Source: Chloroflexota bacterium
GTDB taxonomy: Bacteria > Chloroflexota > Anaerolineae > JAAYEA01
Length of the DNA stretch: 58,692 nucleotides
Direction: 5' to 3'
NCBI GenBank assembly: GCA_019873665.1
Contig: JAIOAV010000016.1
Location: forward strand, 1 to 58,692
Made by a program: the position numbers and the translations under genes. This document shows positions 41,512 to 51,033 of this stretch, piece by piece. The first letter of the stretch is position 1. Each line of letters begins with the position of its first letter. The notes beneath the pieces are model-generated. The model saw only the letters and a list, made by a program, of their open reading frames with translations, did no database searches and was not told the origin of the DNA.

Positions 41512-43431
41512 ATGAAGCGATACATACTGGCCATTGACGTGGCCGCGCGGCGATGGCGATTGCAGACACTGTCGGTTGAGACGCTTCCCAAAGACCCTCT
41601 CGAGGAATACGGCTGGCTGAGCGGGGAGGCGCTGGCGCAATATCTGCTACGCCAGGATATGGACTCGATGATCGTAGCGCGTGGCCCGCTGCCGTTCTTG
41701 GCAGGCAACAAAGCCACTATTGGTTATCGCTCGCCGCTGACCGGTGTGCCGCACTACAGCTTTGTGGGCGGGCGTGTGGCGGCACAGCTTCTCGACCTCG
41801 GCCTGGATGCCATCTGGCTACGCGGCGGAGATGCCGAAGGGGCGCACGAGCCGCATCACTACCTCGTCGTCTCTGGTCGCGCTCCCGATCTGCAGGTCGA
41901 GTGGAAAACCACGCAGGATTTGCCACGTGGACAGCGCGCGGCGTTCCATCACCTCGTCGCCGCAGAGCTGGGAGGCGATCAGGCGACAGGCAGCGTGTTG
42001 GCGATCGGCACGGGCGCCTATTGGGGCTATCGTAGTGCCAACTTGGCTGCCGACGCCATCTTTCATGCCGGGCGGGGGGGCGCTGGTGCGACGTTCGCGC
42101 GTTTTGCCGCCGCGCTGGTGCTGCGTGGTGTGCCTATGTCTGCGCACGAGTTCTTCCCCGCCGATAGCCCCCTCTCCCGTAACCCGAACGCGGCCATTAA
42201 GCCGCTCCTTGACCGCTGCTGCGCGCGACTGTCCGGCGTGACGGGCGGCACGATCGTCAAGCTGGCGGCGACCGGCGCGGATCCGCGGGGTGAGAATACC
42301 CTCCCGGCGCGCAACGCGCAAGAGGTGGGCTACGAGATGGCTGATATGGGCGCGGCGCGCATTCTGAGGGCAAGACGACAGGGACATCTCGGCTGTCATT
42401 GGTGTCCGGTCAACTGCCGCCACTGGCACTGGGTGCCCTCGGCTGACGCCCCGGACGGGCGCGACATGCTGCTGGATGATTTTGAGCCATCGTATGCGGT
42501 GTTCGCCATGCTCGGCCTGAAACCGGCAAACGACTCGTTGTCCGCGAAGCTCGACCTGATCGCCGAGGTGGATCGCCGCCTGATCCTCCCCATCGAGCAG
42601 ATGGGGTGCGACATCATTGACGTAGGCGTTGGGTTGGCGGCCTTGGTGGAGGGCGTGCAGCGAGGGGTGATACCGCCGGAAGATTGCCCGTCGTTTCTGG
42701 CAGACAGGGCTGCTTTTGGCGACATCGCGACGCTGGAGCGGGCAGTGCAGATGCTGGCGCACGGCGAGGCGCTGGCGCATCCGGCGCTCCGTGCCGTGGG
42801 CGATGGCCCGCAGGCGCTGGTGGAGCGGTATCCGCAGATGGCCGGCTATGTGTTTACCTGTGGCAAGGGCACGTTGGGGAATGCCGGGCATGCTAACGCG
42901 CTCTGGACTTTCCTGATGCCCTTTTCACGTTTTTTCGGGCACTATTCCGGCCAGTTCTACAAGGTGGAAGGGTCGCTACCACCCCCGGATGCGCCCGATT
43001 CGGCCTATGACGCGCTCTTCCGACGGGTGGTGAGCCAGATGTTGCGTCGCGAGTTGTTCGGCGTGCTCTGTAACGCCTGCTCGAACTGCGCCTTTACCTT
43101 TGTCATTTATAGCGAGGATGGGCAGGGCGAGCTGCTGGCGGAGCATGGGCTGCTATCAGACACCCTGGCACAATACGGCATTCGCATGACTCGCGCCGAG
43201 CTGGAGTGGTTTGCGCAGGCGTTCTGGGCGCAGTCCATGGTGCTCAAAGCCGCATGCGGCTGGCAGCCACCCACGGCGGCCGATCTGCCGCAGCGCGTGT
43301 ATGAAGTGCTTTCGCTGACGTTGCAGCGCCCGCCGGATGTGTTACGGCAGCTGATGGCACGCCTGATTGACGAATGGAAGCGGCAAGCGGGGACGATCAT
43401 CGCCAAGTACGGGCACCAGGTGCCCTGGTAA
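41512..43431 (+). CDS. aldehyde:ferredoxin oxidoreductase-like tungsten/molybdenum enzyme
   Basis: 639 aa. AOR family: the N-terminal beta domain with a pterin-binding GYRSPLTGVPHYSFVGGRVAAQL segment, then the Fe-S ligands C295-x2-C298-x3-C302 and a distal cysteine set (C520, C523, C526) of which one should be the fourth ligand. Classic AORs oxidise aldehydes to acids with ferredoxin as acceptor and carry a tungsten bis-pterin. The substrate here is unknown. There is no export signal, so the enzyme is cytoplasmic. Start ATG 41512, 5 nt after the polyferredoxin stop; the membrane polyferredoxin is the likely redox partner. Confidence 0.85.
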   Translation: MKRYILAIDVAARRWRLQTLSVETLPKDPLEEYGWLSGEALAQYLLRQDMDSMIVARGPLPFLAGNKATIGYRSPLTGVPHYSFVGGRVAAQLLDLGLDAIWLRGGDAEGAHEPHHYLVVSGRAPDLQVEWKTTQDLPRGQRAAFHHLVAAELGGDQATGSVLAIGTGAYWGYRSANLAADAIFHAGRGGAGATFARFAAALVLRGVPMSAHEFFPADSPLSRNPNAAIKPLLDRCCARLSGVTGGTIVKLAATGADPRGENTLPARNAQEVGYEMADMGAARILRARRQGHLGCHWCPVNCRHWHWVPSADAPDGRDMLLDDFEPSYAVFAMLGLKPANDSLSAKLDLIAEVDRRLILPIEQMGCDIIDVGVGLAALVEGVQRGVIPPEDCPSFLADRAAFGDIATLERAVQMLAHGEALAHPALRAVGDGPQALVERYPQMAGYVFTCGKGTLGNAGHANALWTFLMPFSRFFGHYSGQFYKVEGSLPPPDAPDSAYDALFRRVVSQMLRRELFGVLCNACSNCAFTFVIYSEDGQGELLAEHGLLSDTLAQYGIRMTRAELEWFAQAFWAQSMVLKAACGWQPPTAADLPQRVYEVLSLTLQRPPDVLRQLMARLIDEWKRQAGTIIAKYGHQVPW

Positions 43432-43441
43432 AGGAGTCTGG

Positions 43442-44683
43442 ATGTCATACCAGAAGCAGCAGCGGACGAAGAAGGCGCGCCTGTCGCGACGACGCTTTGT
43501 CAGAGGCACGGCATTGCTCCTGACTAGCGTCCTCGCCGCCTGTACGCCGGCCCGGCCATCGGCGACGCCGACCGCATCCATGTCCACGCCAACCGCACAA
43601 GCGCCCACCGCGCCGCCAACCGATACCCCGACGACAGCGCCGACCGCGACCGCCACACCAGTGCCGCCCACGGCGACGAATAGTGCGGTCCCGACGGCTA
43701 CTCCGCCGCCACCCTCTGCCACGCCGGTAGCCCTTCCCTCGGCGACGGCGACCGCTTCACCGGCGGCGACGGCGACGCCCATCGTTGCACCGGTGAGCCG
43801 CGCCGATCTCATGCGTATCTATCCTGCCGCCAAGAGCCGCATCGCGCTTGTCCGCCATGGCGAGGCTTGTGCGACCAGCGGCGACGCGCAGGCGACGCTT
43901 CTGGTCAAGATGCTGGATGCCGGCATCGCGGAACTAACCGGTCTGACAGATGCATTGCAGGCATGGCGCACGCTGTTCGATGCGGGCGAGAAGGTGGCGA
44001 TCAAGGTCAACTGCATCAGCCGTTACACCTCGACCGTGTCGCTGGCCATGGCGGTGGCGGATCGCCTACACGAAGTGGTGGGCATCCCGCTGGAGCATAT
44101 TGTGATCTATGATCGGAGCGATTACGAGCTGGAGCGGGCGGGGTACACGCTCAATGTAGATGGCCCGGGTGTGCGCTGCTATGGCACACGTGGATACGCC
44201 GGGGAATACGTGGTGAACAAGAGGGCAACGAGCTTTAGCGACATCCTCCTGGCTTGCGATGCGCTGATCAACATCCCGATCCCGAAGGAGCACGAGACAG
44301 CTGGGGTGTCGGTGGCCATGAAAAATCACTATGGCACGATCAACAATCCGGGCCTGATGCATGGCGGCCACTGCGATCCTTATATCCCTGAGCTGAACGC
44401 CGCGCCGGCGATCCGTGAACGCGCGCGCCTGATCATCGGCGATGCCCTGCGTATGTGCCCCTATGACTGGAACCGCGCGGTCGAAGAGAATACGTTACTC
44501 TTTGCCTTCGATCCGGTGGCGCACGATGCCATTGCCCGCCGGCTCATGATCGCGCGGCGTGAGGCGGATGGCGAGCGCGCCGGTCATCTGCAGAATCTGT
44601 CCCACTATATCGCCACCGCGGCCAAGATGGGTTTGGGGACGGATGATCCCGCCAACATGGAGCTGCGAGAAGTCAATCTTTAG
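43442..44683 (+). CDS. Tat-exported DUF362 lipoprotein 2
   Basis: 413 aa. A twin-arginine signal (LSRRRFVRGTALLLTSVLAAC) with perfect lipobox, Cys34, then an 80-residue Thr/Pro/Ala linker and a DUF362 domain (VAIKVNCISRYTST, DALINIPIPKEHETAGVSVAMKNHYGTINNP). It differs from copy 1 in the long linker and in several cysteines, and retains the KN(H)YG(T)I core. Start ATG 43442 preceded by AAAGGAG. Last gene of the cassette; its terminator region is shared with the convergent LysM gene. Confidence 0.87.
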   Translation: MSYQKQQRTKKARLSRRRFVRGTALLLTSVLAACTPARPSATPTASMSTPTAQAPTAPPTDTPTTAPTATATPVPPTATNSAVPTATPPPPSATPVALPSATATASPAATATPIVAPVSRADLMRIYPAAKSRIALVRHGEACATSGDAQATLLVKMLDAGIAELTGLTDALQAWRTLFDAGEKVAIKVNCISRYTSTVSLAMAVADRLHEVVGIPLEHIVIYDRSDYELERAGYTLNVDGPGVRCYGTRGYAGEYVVNKRATSFSDILLACDALINIPIPKEHETAGVSVAMKNHYGTINNPGLMHGGHCDPYIPELNAAPAIRERARLIIGDALRMCPYDWNRAVEENTLLFAFDPVAHDAIARRLMIARREADGERAGHLQNLSHYIATAAKMGLGTDDPANMELREVNL

Positions 44684-44701
44684 CCACAGATGTGCACCAA
44701 A

Positions 44702-44733
44702 AACGCCCAGGGGAAAGTGTCTCCCTGGGCGTT
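44702..44733 (-). terminator. terminator between the DUF362 cassette and the LysM gene
   Basis: Perfect 11-bp stem (44702-44712 with 44723-44733), 10-nt loop. On the minus strand it is followed by a run of T, so it primarily ends the LysM transcript; the cassette stop is 19 bp away on the other side. Confidence 0.85.
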
Positions 44734-44766
44734 CTAGCTTGATGGCCTAGCGGCTATCGTGTGTGT

Positions 44767-45744
44767 CTAGCCGCTTGGCGTCATCGTTGGCAGCACAATA
44801 AGCGTCGGCCCGATTGGCGGCGTGTCAGTCGGTGGCGGTGTGGGTGACGCGGTCGGCAATTCGATCAGCGTCGGGCCAGGTAGCGGCGTGGGCGATGTAG
44901 TAGGTAGCTCAATCAACGTCGGGCCGGGCTGCGCGGTGGCCGTCGGCTCTTCCGTTGCGGTCGCCGCAGGCGTCGCCGGCATCGTCTCCACCGGCAAAGC
45001 GGTATCTGTGGGCGCAGGCGTGTTGGTGGCGGTTGGCGGCCAGTAGATGGGCGGCAGGTACAGCTTCTGGCCCGCATAGATTGTATCGCCGCTCAGGCAG
45101 TTCGCCTGTTTGATCTGCGTCACGGTCGTTCCCGATAGCATCGCCAGGCCAGAAAGCGTATCTCCTGGGCGAACCGTGTAGATCGTCCACCCTGCAGGGC
45201 GTTGCGGCTGGCAAGTGGTCGGCGTAGGCGACGCCCACCTTGTTGATGTCGCCCACGGCGTGGCCGATGGGGATGGAGTCGCTGTGGACGGCAGGGTCGG
45301 CGAGGTGGTAGGCGATGCGGTGTGCGCCACGGTCGGCGACGGGATGCTCGTCGCCAATGGGGTGGGCAAAGCCGCTGTAGGTGTGTATATGGCACTTGGC
45401 GCGCTGGTTAGTGTTGGCGCCGTGGTGGGTGTCATGGTTGCGGTTGGGGTGGCGATCGCTGTTGCGGTGAGCACAGCCTCTGGCAGCGGCGTGGTAGTCG
45501 CTGAGGCGGTTGCCACCGCGGTCGCTGTGGCGGCCGGCGCTGTCGCTGTCGACGCGACGAGCGGGCTGGTGGCGGCGGGGTGTTTGGGCGTTGGCGTCAG
45601 CAGCAGCTCGGCCAGCGCCGGTGGCAGATCGGCGCCGCTGATGCTGGAAGCAAGCGCCAATCCCAGCCCCAGGGTCGCGAGGATGACGATGATCGGCAAA
45701 GCGACAAACCATCCTCGAGGTGCGTCAGCCGCTGGACTATTCAT
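44767..45744 (-). CDS. LysM-domain membrane-anchored protein with Thr/Pro-rich linkers
   Basis: 325 aa. A membrane anchor at about 12-34, a 140-residue Thr/Ala/Pro linker, one LysM domain (YTVRPGDTLSGLAMLSGTTVTQIKQAN...GQKLYLP, about 188-232) for peptidoglycan or glycan binding, another linker, and three C-terminal copies of a 15-16-residue unit beginning GPTLIxLPT. Its start overlaps the upstream kinase stop by 4 bases, so it is translated with the histidine kinase; a role in delivering a cell-wall signal to the kinase is a guess. Confidence 0.8.
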   Translation of the reverse strand: MNSPAADAPRGWFVALPIIVILATLGLGLALASSISGADLPPALAELLLTPTPKHPAATSPLVASTATAPAATATAVATASATTTPLPEAVLTATAIATPTATMTPTTAPTLTSAPSAIYTPTAALPTPLATSIPSPTVAHTASPTTSPTLPSTATPSPSATPWATSTRWASPTPTTCQPQRPAGWTIYTVRPGDTLSGLAMLSGTTVTQIKQANCLSGDTIYAGQKLYLPPIYWPPTATNTPAPTDTALPVETMPATPAATATEEPTATAQPGPTLIELPTTSPTPLPGPTLIELPTASPTPPPTDTPPIGPTLIVLPTMTPSG

Positions 45745-48197
45745 GATACCCTCGAAGGTTCAGAGAACATATTTGATGGTGCGGCAGGAAGGGTCACGGT
45801 AAAGGTGCTCCCCTTGCCGACCTCGCTCTCCACCGATATCTGACCTCCGTGCGCTTCCACGAGCGCCTTGGTGATGCTGAGGCCCAAGCCCGCGCCTCCT
45901 GCCTCCGCAACCAGCGGATTCGGGCTGTGATAGAACCGCTCGAAGATGCGCGGTAGCTCCTCCGGCGGAATCCCTACGCCGGAATCCTCAACAGAGATGA
46001 GCACATAATCACCTGATGGAGTGCCAGCTGCGCCTTCGTGCCGTACCTCGGCGTGCACAGCAATGTGTCCACCTGGGGGCGTGTACTTACAGGCGTTCTC
46101 CAGCAGGTTGACGATGATCTGCTGTAGCCGATTCGGGTCAGCGAGGACCGGCGGCAAACCCTCCTGAAGGTGGAAGGTGAGATCCAGCTTCTTTTGCTCG
46201 ATCATCTCTTGCACGGCGACGCTGGCCCCGCCGATTGCCTCGGCGAGATCTACCGGTTGCGGCGCGATCTCAATCCCTTCTGCCCCGATCTCGGAGACAT
46301 CAATCAGATCGTTGACCATTTCGACCATGTGGTTCGTGTTATAGCGGATCTTTTCCAGGAATTTCTGTTGCGCCGCGTTCAGAGGGCCAACCACCTCGCC
46401 GGACAGTAAATCAACGTAGCCGCGTATGGAGGTCATTGGCGTGCGGAGTTCATGTGAAACCGCCGCCATGAAATCGCTCTTGGCGCGCTCTGCCACCGTC
46501 TCTTTGGTGATGTCACGAAAGACGGCAACCACACCGAGCAACGCGCCATCGCTGTTCTTGACTGGCGCGAGACGCACGCTCAGCAACTTGTCGCCAACTT
46601 GGGCGCTGGTAGCAATCCCCTCGCCGGCCTCCTCTGCGGCCACCGCCTGTAACAGGGTGCGTTCCCCCGACTGCACCTCCGCGGGAAGGCCCGGATACAG
46701 GTCCACGATCGCCTTTTCCCGGATCGCTTCGTGCGAGAGCTCAAAGAGCGCGGTGGCAGCATCGTTCACCAGCACAATGCGATCCTCTGTATCGCTCACG
46801 ATCACGCCATCGGCAATGCTCTCTACGATAGCGCGGTTCTTGCTGCTCTCGATCTCCTGGTCACGCAAAGACTCTTCCAGACGCTGCGCCTGCAGTTCGA
46901 GGTCGCGATAGAGTCGGGCATTCTCCACGGCGGTGGATACCTGATTGGCCAGGGCCTGGCAGAGGCTGCCATCGCTCTGGGTAAAGGGGCGCCCGCTGCG
47001 CCCATTGCCCACGAGAATCAAGCCCAAGACGCGGTCGTGGCTGACCAGTGGCTGGACGATCGCCGGGCCGGTCTTGGCGCTGCCCATGAGACGGAACAGT
47101 TCGCGTGAAGCTTCGTTCTCCTCCAGGTTGGCGCTGATCATCTGTTGCTGGTGCTGCACAACATGCTTGAGCAGCGAGTGGGCCTCTAGATCAACCACCG
47201 GTCCCATCTGCCGCCCCTCTGACTGGATGAAGCGATCCCCTTCTAGGGGGTCGTAGTTGGCGACAATCCGCAGTTCATCGGGCTGCTCTGCCGAAAAGAG
47301 GGCGATAGCGCATTGGTCAGCGTTCAGCGCCAGCGCCACGTTCTCCGCAATGCCATCCAGAACGGTTCCCAGGTCCAGCGAGCTTGCAGTCGCCTTGCTC
47401 GTCTCCAACAGGAATAGCAGCTCGCGCGTCTGCCGCAGCGACTCTTCGCTGACTGTCTTGAACTCCTGGCCGTAGGAGTAGAGGTCGGTGACGATGCCCT
47501 GATGAACCGTCAGCACCAGAAGCGGAAAAGCGGCTAGCTCCGCCACGCTGATCCACCCGGCGGCCAGCTCTCCCTGTCCCAGATAGCCATATGCTAGGCG
47601 GCCCAGCTCGCCCACCAGGAGAAAGATGAAAGCAGTGCCCAGCCAGATACGGTGTTCAATCCCCTGCCGCAACGTTCCCACAACTGCTACTACGAGCACC
47701 AAAAGTTGTAGTGACATCCATAGATAGCTTACCCAGAGCGCGTAATACGAAGCGGTCGCGGTGGAGAGGAGGTTCTGTCGCCAGATCACGCTGGTCGCGA
47801 TGTAGAGGACAAGCATCACGGCGGCGAGTGAAACACCTAGGACAAGGCGCTGCTTGGCCGAGATGCCCGATCTCAGGAAGGGCATCAAGCTCCAGAGCAA
47901 CAGGCCCCAGGAGAGGAGAAGGAAGAGATCGAACAAGGGGGGCCACAGCCACCCCCAGACGTTGGGATCCAGCACGCCCCGCCAGCGCAACGTTTCCAGC
48001 ACGATCCAGACGACGCGGATCAGCAAGAGAGCGATGAAGCTATAGGCCATCTGCCGGTATTCCTGGCGACGCATGCGCCGCCATTCTTCCCAGGCCATAC
48101 CCACCATAGCCTCTAGCCCAAAGAGAACCACCAGGTGATAGGCCATTGCCCCTGGTGGGTTGCTGAGTACCGCCAGAATCGTGTTGAGTGGGTTCAT
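45741..48197 (-). CDS. membrane sensor histidine kinase (7TM-like, GAF, PAS, HisKA, HATPase)
   Basis: 818 aa. About seven membrane helices in the first 250 residues, a GAF domain (about 290-440), a short coiled coil, a PAS domain (about 480-590), then HisKA with phospho-acceptor His in AVSHELRTPMTSIRGY and HATPase with NLLENACKYTP, DSGVGIP and GAGLGLSI boxes. Autophosphorylates in response to a membrane or cytoplasmic cue and passes phosphate to a regulator that is not adjacent. ATG 48197 is chosen because it precedes the first helix; the ribosome site is weak (GGGGCAGG). Confidence 0.9.
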   Translation of the reverse strand: MNPLNTILAVLSNPPGAMAYHLVVLFGLEAMVGMAWEEWRRMRRQEYRQMAYSFIALLLIRVVWIVLETLRWRGVLDPNVWGWLWPPLFDLFLLLSWGLLLWSLMPFLRSGISAKQRLVLGVSLAAVMLVLYIATSVIWRQNLLSTATASYYALWVSYLWMSLQLLVLVVAVVGTLRQGIEHRIWLGTAFIFLLVGELGRLAYGYLGQGELAAGWISVAELAAFPLLVLTVHQGIVTDLYSYGQEFKTVSEESLRQTRELLFLLETSKATASSLDLGTVLDGIAENVALALNADQCAIALFSAEQPDELRIVANYDPLEGDRFIQSEGRQMGPVVDLEAHSLLKHVVQHQQQMISANLEENEASRELFRLMGSAKTGPAIVQPLVSHDRVLGLILVGNGRSGRPFTQSDGSLCQALANQVSTAVENARLYRDLELQAQRLEESLRDQEIESSKNRAIVESIADGVIVSDTEDRIVLVNDAATALFELSHEAIREKAIVDLYPGLPAEVQSGERTLLQAVAAEEAGEGIATSAQVGDKLLSVRLAPVKNSDGALLGVVAVFRDITKETVAERAKSDFMAAVSHELRTPMTSIRGYVDLLSGEVVGPLNAAQQKFLEKIRYNTNHMVEMVNDLIDVSEIGAEGIEIAPQPVDLAEAIGGASVAVQEMIEQKKLDLTFHLQEGLPPVLADPNRLQQIIVNLLENACKYTPPGGHIAVHAEVRHEGAAGTPSGDYVLISVEDSGVGIPPEELPRIFERFYHSPNPLVAEAGGAGLGLSITKALVEAHGGQISVESEVGKGSTFTVTLPAAPSNMFSEPSRVS

Positions 48198-48362
48198 TCT
48201 GCCTGCCCCATCCTTCGCAGACGTGTGCATTGGAGCGGAGCTACTGGTCCACATCCGGCCTGCAAGCCTGACTACATCTATCATACTACGAACAGGGGAA
48301 AAAGCAAATAGCACATTTGGCTCAAGCCTCTATATGTGCCGCCCAACGTGGGGCCCGCAGGG

Positions 48363-48390
48363 TTGACTTGCCGCGCGTTACGGCTATACT
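48363..48390 (+). promoter_or_regulatory. promoter of yvcK
   Basis: TTGACT (48363-48368), 16-bp spacer, TATACT (48385-48390), 27 nt before the ATG. Confidence 0.7.
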
Positions 48391-48416
48391 GCAATCGTAG
48401 GGGGTGGGGGGGTAAG

Positions 48417-49724
48417 ATGCGCGCGTGCTTCGAGTCGCTCAAGTCGTCATGGAAATGGCTGCGTCCAGGCCTTAAGGTCAAGCGATGGCTTGCCCTGTTG
48501 GCCTTTGGCATCTTGTGTTTGAGTGTCGGCGCAAGCTTTATCTACGTCTTTCTCTATCGCTCTGTGCAGGTGCCAGAGGTTGTGTCGCCCCTGGCATACT
48601 ATGGCACACTCCAGTTCCTGCCGCACATCGCTCGCGGGCTGATCCTCGAGGTCGTTGGTCTGCTGGCAGTGGGCATCGCCATCTTTCGGTTGAACCGTTC
48701 CCTCGTCTCGGCAGTGCACTCGCCCGAGCAGGGTAAGCTGGTTGATATCCTCTACGAGCGGAGCGTGTCGGAGCGCGGCCCGCGCGTCGTGGCGATCGGC
48801 GGCGGCACAGGGCTTTCATCTCTGCTGCGCGGCATGAAAAAGCGCACAAACCGCCTCACCGCCATCGTTACGATGGCAGACGACGGCGGCAGTTCGGGGC
48901 GGCTACGTCGCGACCTGGGAATTCCGCCGCCTGGGGACCTGCGGCATTGCATCAGCGCGCTGGCCGATGATGAATCGCTCCTAGCGCAGCTCTTTGAATA
49001 TCGCTTTGGCGGCAGCAAGGGCCTGAACGGCCATAGCATGGGGAACTTGTTCATCGCGGCCATGTGCGAGATCACGGGCAACTTTGAGCGCGCGGTGGCC
49101 GAATCGAGCAAGGTGCTGGCGGTGCGTGGACGCATTCTGCCCTCCACAGTGGATAACGTCACGCTGAGCGCCGAACTGGCCGAAGTGCATGATGGTGCCA
49201 CTCACGTTCAGGGCGAGTCGGCCATCCCAGAAGCAGGGGCGCCGATAGAGCGCGTTTACCTGCATCCAGAAGATGCGCGCGGCTACGCGGAGGCAGTCCG
49301 CGCGATCTTGGAGGCTGACTTGATCGTGATCGGCCCGGGCAGTCTTTACACGAGTATCATGCCCAACCTGTTAGTCAACGATATATGTAAGGCGATTCGC
49401 GCCGCGGAGGCGCTCAAGATCTATGTCTGCAATGTCGCAACTCAACCGGGCGAGACGGACGGCTATGATGCCGGCGATCACATCGCGGCCATCGAAAAGC
49501 ACGTGGGGCCTGATCTCGTGGATTACATTCTGGTCAACAACAACCTAGACCACCCGCTGCCAGCGACGAGCTTGAGCCAGTTGGTGCAGCCATCTTACGA
49601 TGCCAAGTATAAGGACCGCGTCTTTTTGCGCGACCTGGTCAGCGAGGAGAACATCTGGCGACATGATCCGGACAAGCTGGCAACCTGTCTGATGCAGATT
49701 TACGAGGAAAAGTTGGCGCGTTGA
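48417..49724 (+). CDS. yvcK: YvcK/CofD-like gluconeogenesis factor, membrane-anchored
   Basis: 435 aa. Two membrane helices (about 23-43 and 72-95) precede a YvcK domain: VAIGGGTGLSSLLRGMK, VTMADDGGSSGRLRRDLGIPPPGDLR, NLFIAAM, and IGPGSLYTSIMPNLLV. YvcK proteins bind UDP-sugars and are needed for cell shape and growth on gluconeogenic carbon; the CofD reaction is not expected. The N-terminal anchor places it at the membrane. Start ATG 48417 after GGGGGG. The glycosyltransferase gene follows within 30 nt. Confidence 0.88.
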   Translation: MRACFESLKSSWKWLRPGLKVKRWLALLAFGILCLSVGASFIYVFLYRSVQVPEVVSPLAYYGTLQFLPHIARGLILEVVGLLAVGIAIFRLNRSLVSAVHSPEQGKLVDILYERSVSERGPRVVAIGGGTGLSSLLRGMKKRTNRLTAIVTMADDGGSSGRLRRDLGIPPPGDLRHCISALADDESLLAQLFEYRFGGSKGLNGHSMGNLFIAAMCEITGNFERAVAESSKVLAVRGRILPSTVDNVTLSAELAEVHDGATHVQGESAIPEAGAPIERVYLHPEDARGYAEAVRAILEADLIVIGPGSLYTSIMPNLLVNDICKAIRAAEALKIYVCNVATQPGETDGYDAGDHIAAIEKHVGPDLVDYILVNNNLDHPLPATSLSQLVQPSYDAKYKDRVFLRDLVSEENIWRHDPDKLATCLMQIYEEKLAR

Positions 49725-49748
49725 CCTTTGAAAACATCGAAGAGGGAT

Positions 49749-51026
49749 ATGACTTTGCGTATCGCGATGCTGAGTGTGCATACCTGTCCTCTGGCTGCCC
49801 TCGGTGGTAAAGAGACCGGGGGCATGAACGTCTATGTGCGAGAGCTTTGTCGCCAACTGGGCAGGCGGGGTGTGCTGGTGGACATCTACACGCGGCAGCA
49901 AGACCCAGAAGCGCCGTATGTAAAAGAGATCTGGCCCGGAGTGCGCATCATCCACCTCCCGGCGGGGCCGATCCGCCCGTATCCCAAGGGCGAGGTGTAT
50001 AACCATCTGCCGGAGTTCGTTGCCAGGTTGCGACACTTTGTCGCGGAGGATGGCGCCGTCTACGATCTCATCCACAGCCACTACTGGCTTTCTGGCTGGG
50101 TGGCTAGAGAGCTGGCGCGCGACTGGGATGTGCCGATCGTGCACATGTTCCACACCCTCGGGCGCATGAAAGACGCGGTGGCGCGCACGGTCGCCGAGCG
50201 TGAAGTGGATGTCCGCGAAGAGGTGGAGCAGGAGATCATGTGCTTTGCCGATCATATCGTCGCAGCCACACCGCTGGATAAGGAGCAGATGCTTGGGCTT
50301 TATGAGGCCGATGCAGCCAAGATCAGCGTCATCCCGTGTGGCGTTGATCTCGACATGTTCCACCCGATTCCGCGCCAGGAGGCCAAAGCGTATCTCGGCG
50401 GCCCCATTGCCGACCGCAAGATGATTCTCTTTGTGGGCCGCCTCGATCCGGTCAAGGGCCTGGATACGCTGCTAGAGGCGATCTGCGAGCTCGCGCATCG
50501 CAGTCACGACGCGGCGAGACATGTTTGCCTTGCCGTGATCGGTGGCGATGCCGAGAGCGCCAGCGAAGCCATGAATAACGCCGACTGCCTGGACGATCTC
50601 AAGGCGCGGTTCGATCTCTCCGATCTCGTCGTCTTTCTGGGGTCGCGCGCGCAGGATACTCTCGCCTATTACTACTCGGCGGCGGAAGCGTGTGTGATGC
50701 CGTCGCGCTACGAGTCCTTTGGCATGGTGGCGCTGGAGGCGATGGCCTGCGGCACGCCGGTGATCGCTTCTCGCGTCGGGGGGTTGATGTTCACCGTGCA
50801 GGATGGCGTTACCGGCTTTTTGGTGCCGGAGGGAGACGCGAAAGCGCTTGCTGCCAAGCTTGAACTGATCCTGGCAAACCCCGCGCTCCGCGATCGGCTG
50901 GGCCAACAGGCGCTGGTAGCAGCGCGTTCTTTCACCTGGGAGAGCGTTGCCGAGCGCGTGGTGGCTTTGTATGATCGTGTGCTCGCGGCGCACGCCTCGA
51001 CCGCCGGGTTCCCGGCCACTGCCTGA
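49749..51026 (+). CDS. GT4 family glycosyltransferase
   Basis: About 425 aa, GT-B fold. GGMNVYVRELCRQLGRRGVLVDIYTR near the N-terminus, the C-terminal donor site FVGRLDPVKGLDTLLEA, and the ExxGMVxLEAMACGTPVIAS signature with its nucleotide-diphosphate glutamates. It resembles sucrose-phosphate synthase or MshA-type enzymes using UDP- or GDP-sugars; the acceptor is unknown. Start is uncertain: AGAGGG (49741-49746) is only 2 nt from ATG 49749 but 8 nt from TTG 49755, which would give the usual MRIAMLS beginning. Co-transcribed with yvcK. Confidence 0.85.
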   Translation: MTLRIAMLSVHTCPLAALGGKETGGMNVYVRELCRQLGRRGVLVDIYTRQQDPEAPYVKEIWPGVRIIHLPAGPIRPYPKGEVYNHLPEFVARLRHFVAEDGAVYDLIHSHYWLSGWVARELARDWDVPIVHMFHTLGRMKDAVARTVAEREVDVREEVEQEIMCFADHIVAATPLDKEQMLGLYEADAAKISVIPCGVDLDMFHPIPRQEAKAYLGGPIADRKMILFVGRLDPVKGLDTLLEAICELAHRSHDAARHVCLAVIGGDAESASEAMNNADCLDDLKARFDLSDLVVFLGSRAQDTLAYYYSAAEACVMPSRYESFGMVALEAMACGTPVIASRVGGLMFTVQDGVTGFLVPEGDAKALAAKLELILANPALRDRLGQQALVAARSFTWESVAERVVALYDRVLAAHASTAGFPATA

Positions 51027-51033
51027 TACCTGG

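Noticed and set aside
39945..41717. 590-codon open frame on the minus strand
   Set aside because: Antisense to the polyferredoxin and AOR genes; low-complexity basic translation, no start signal.
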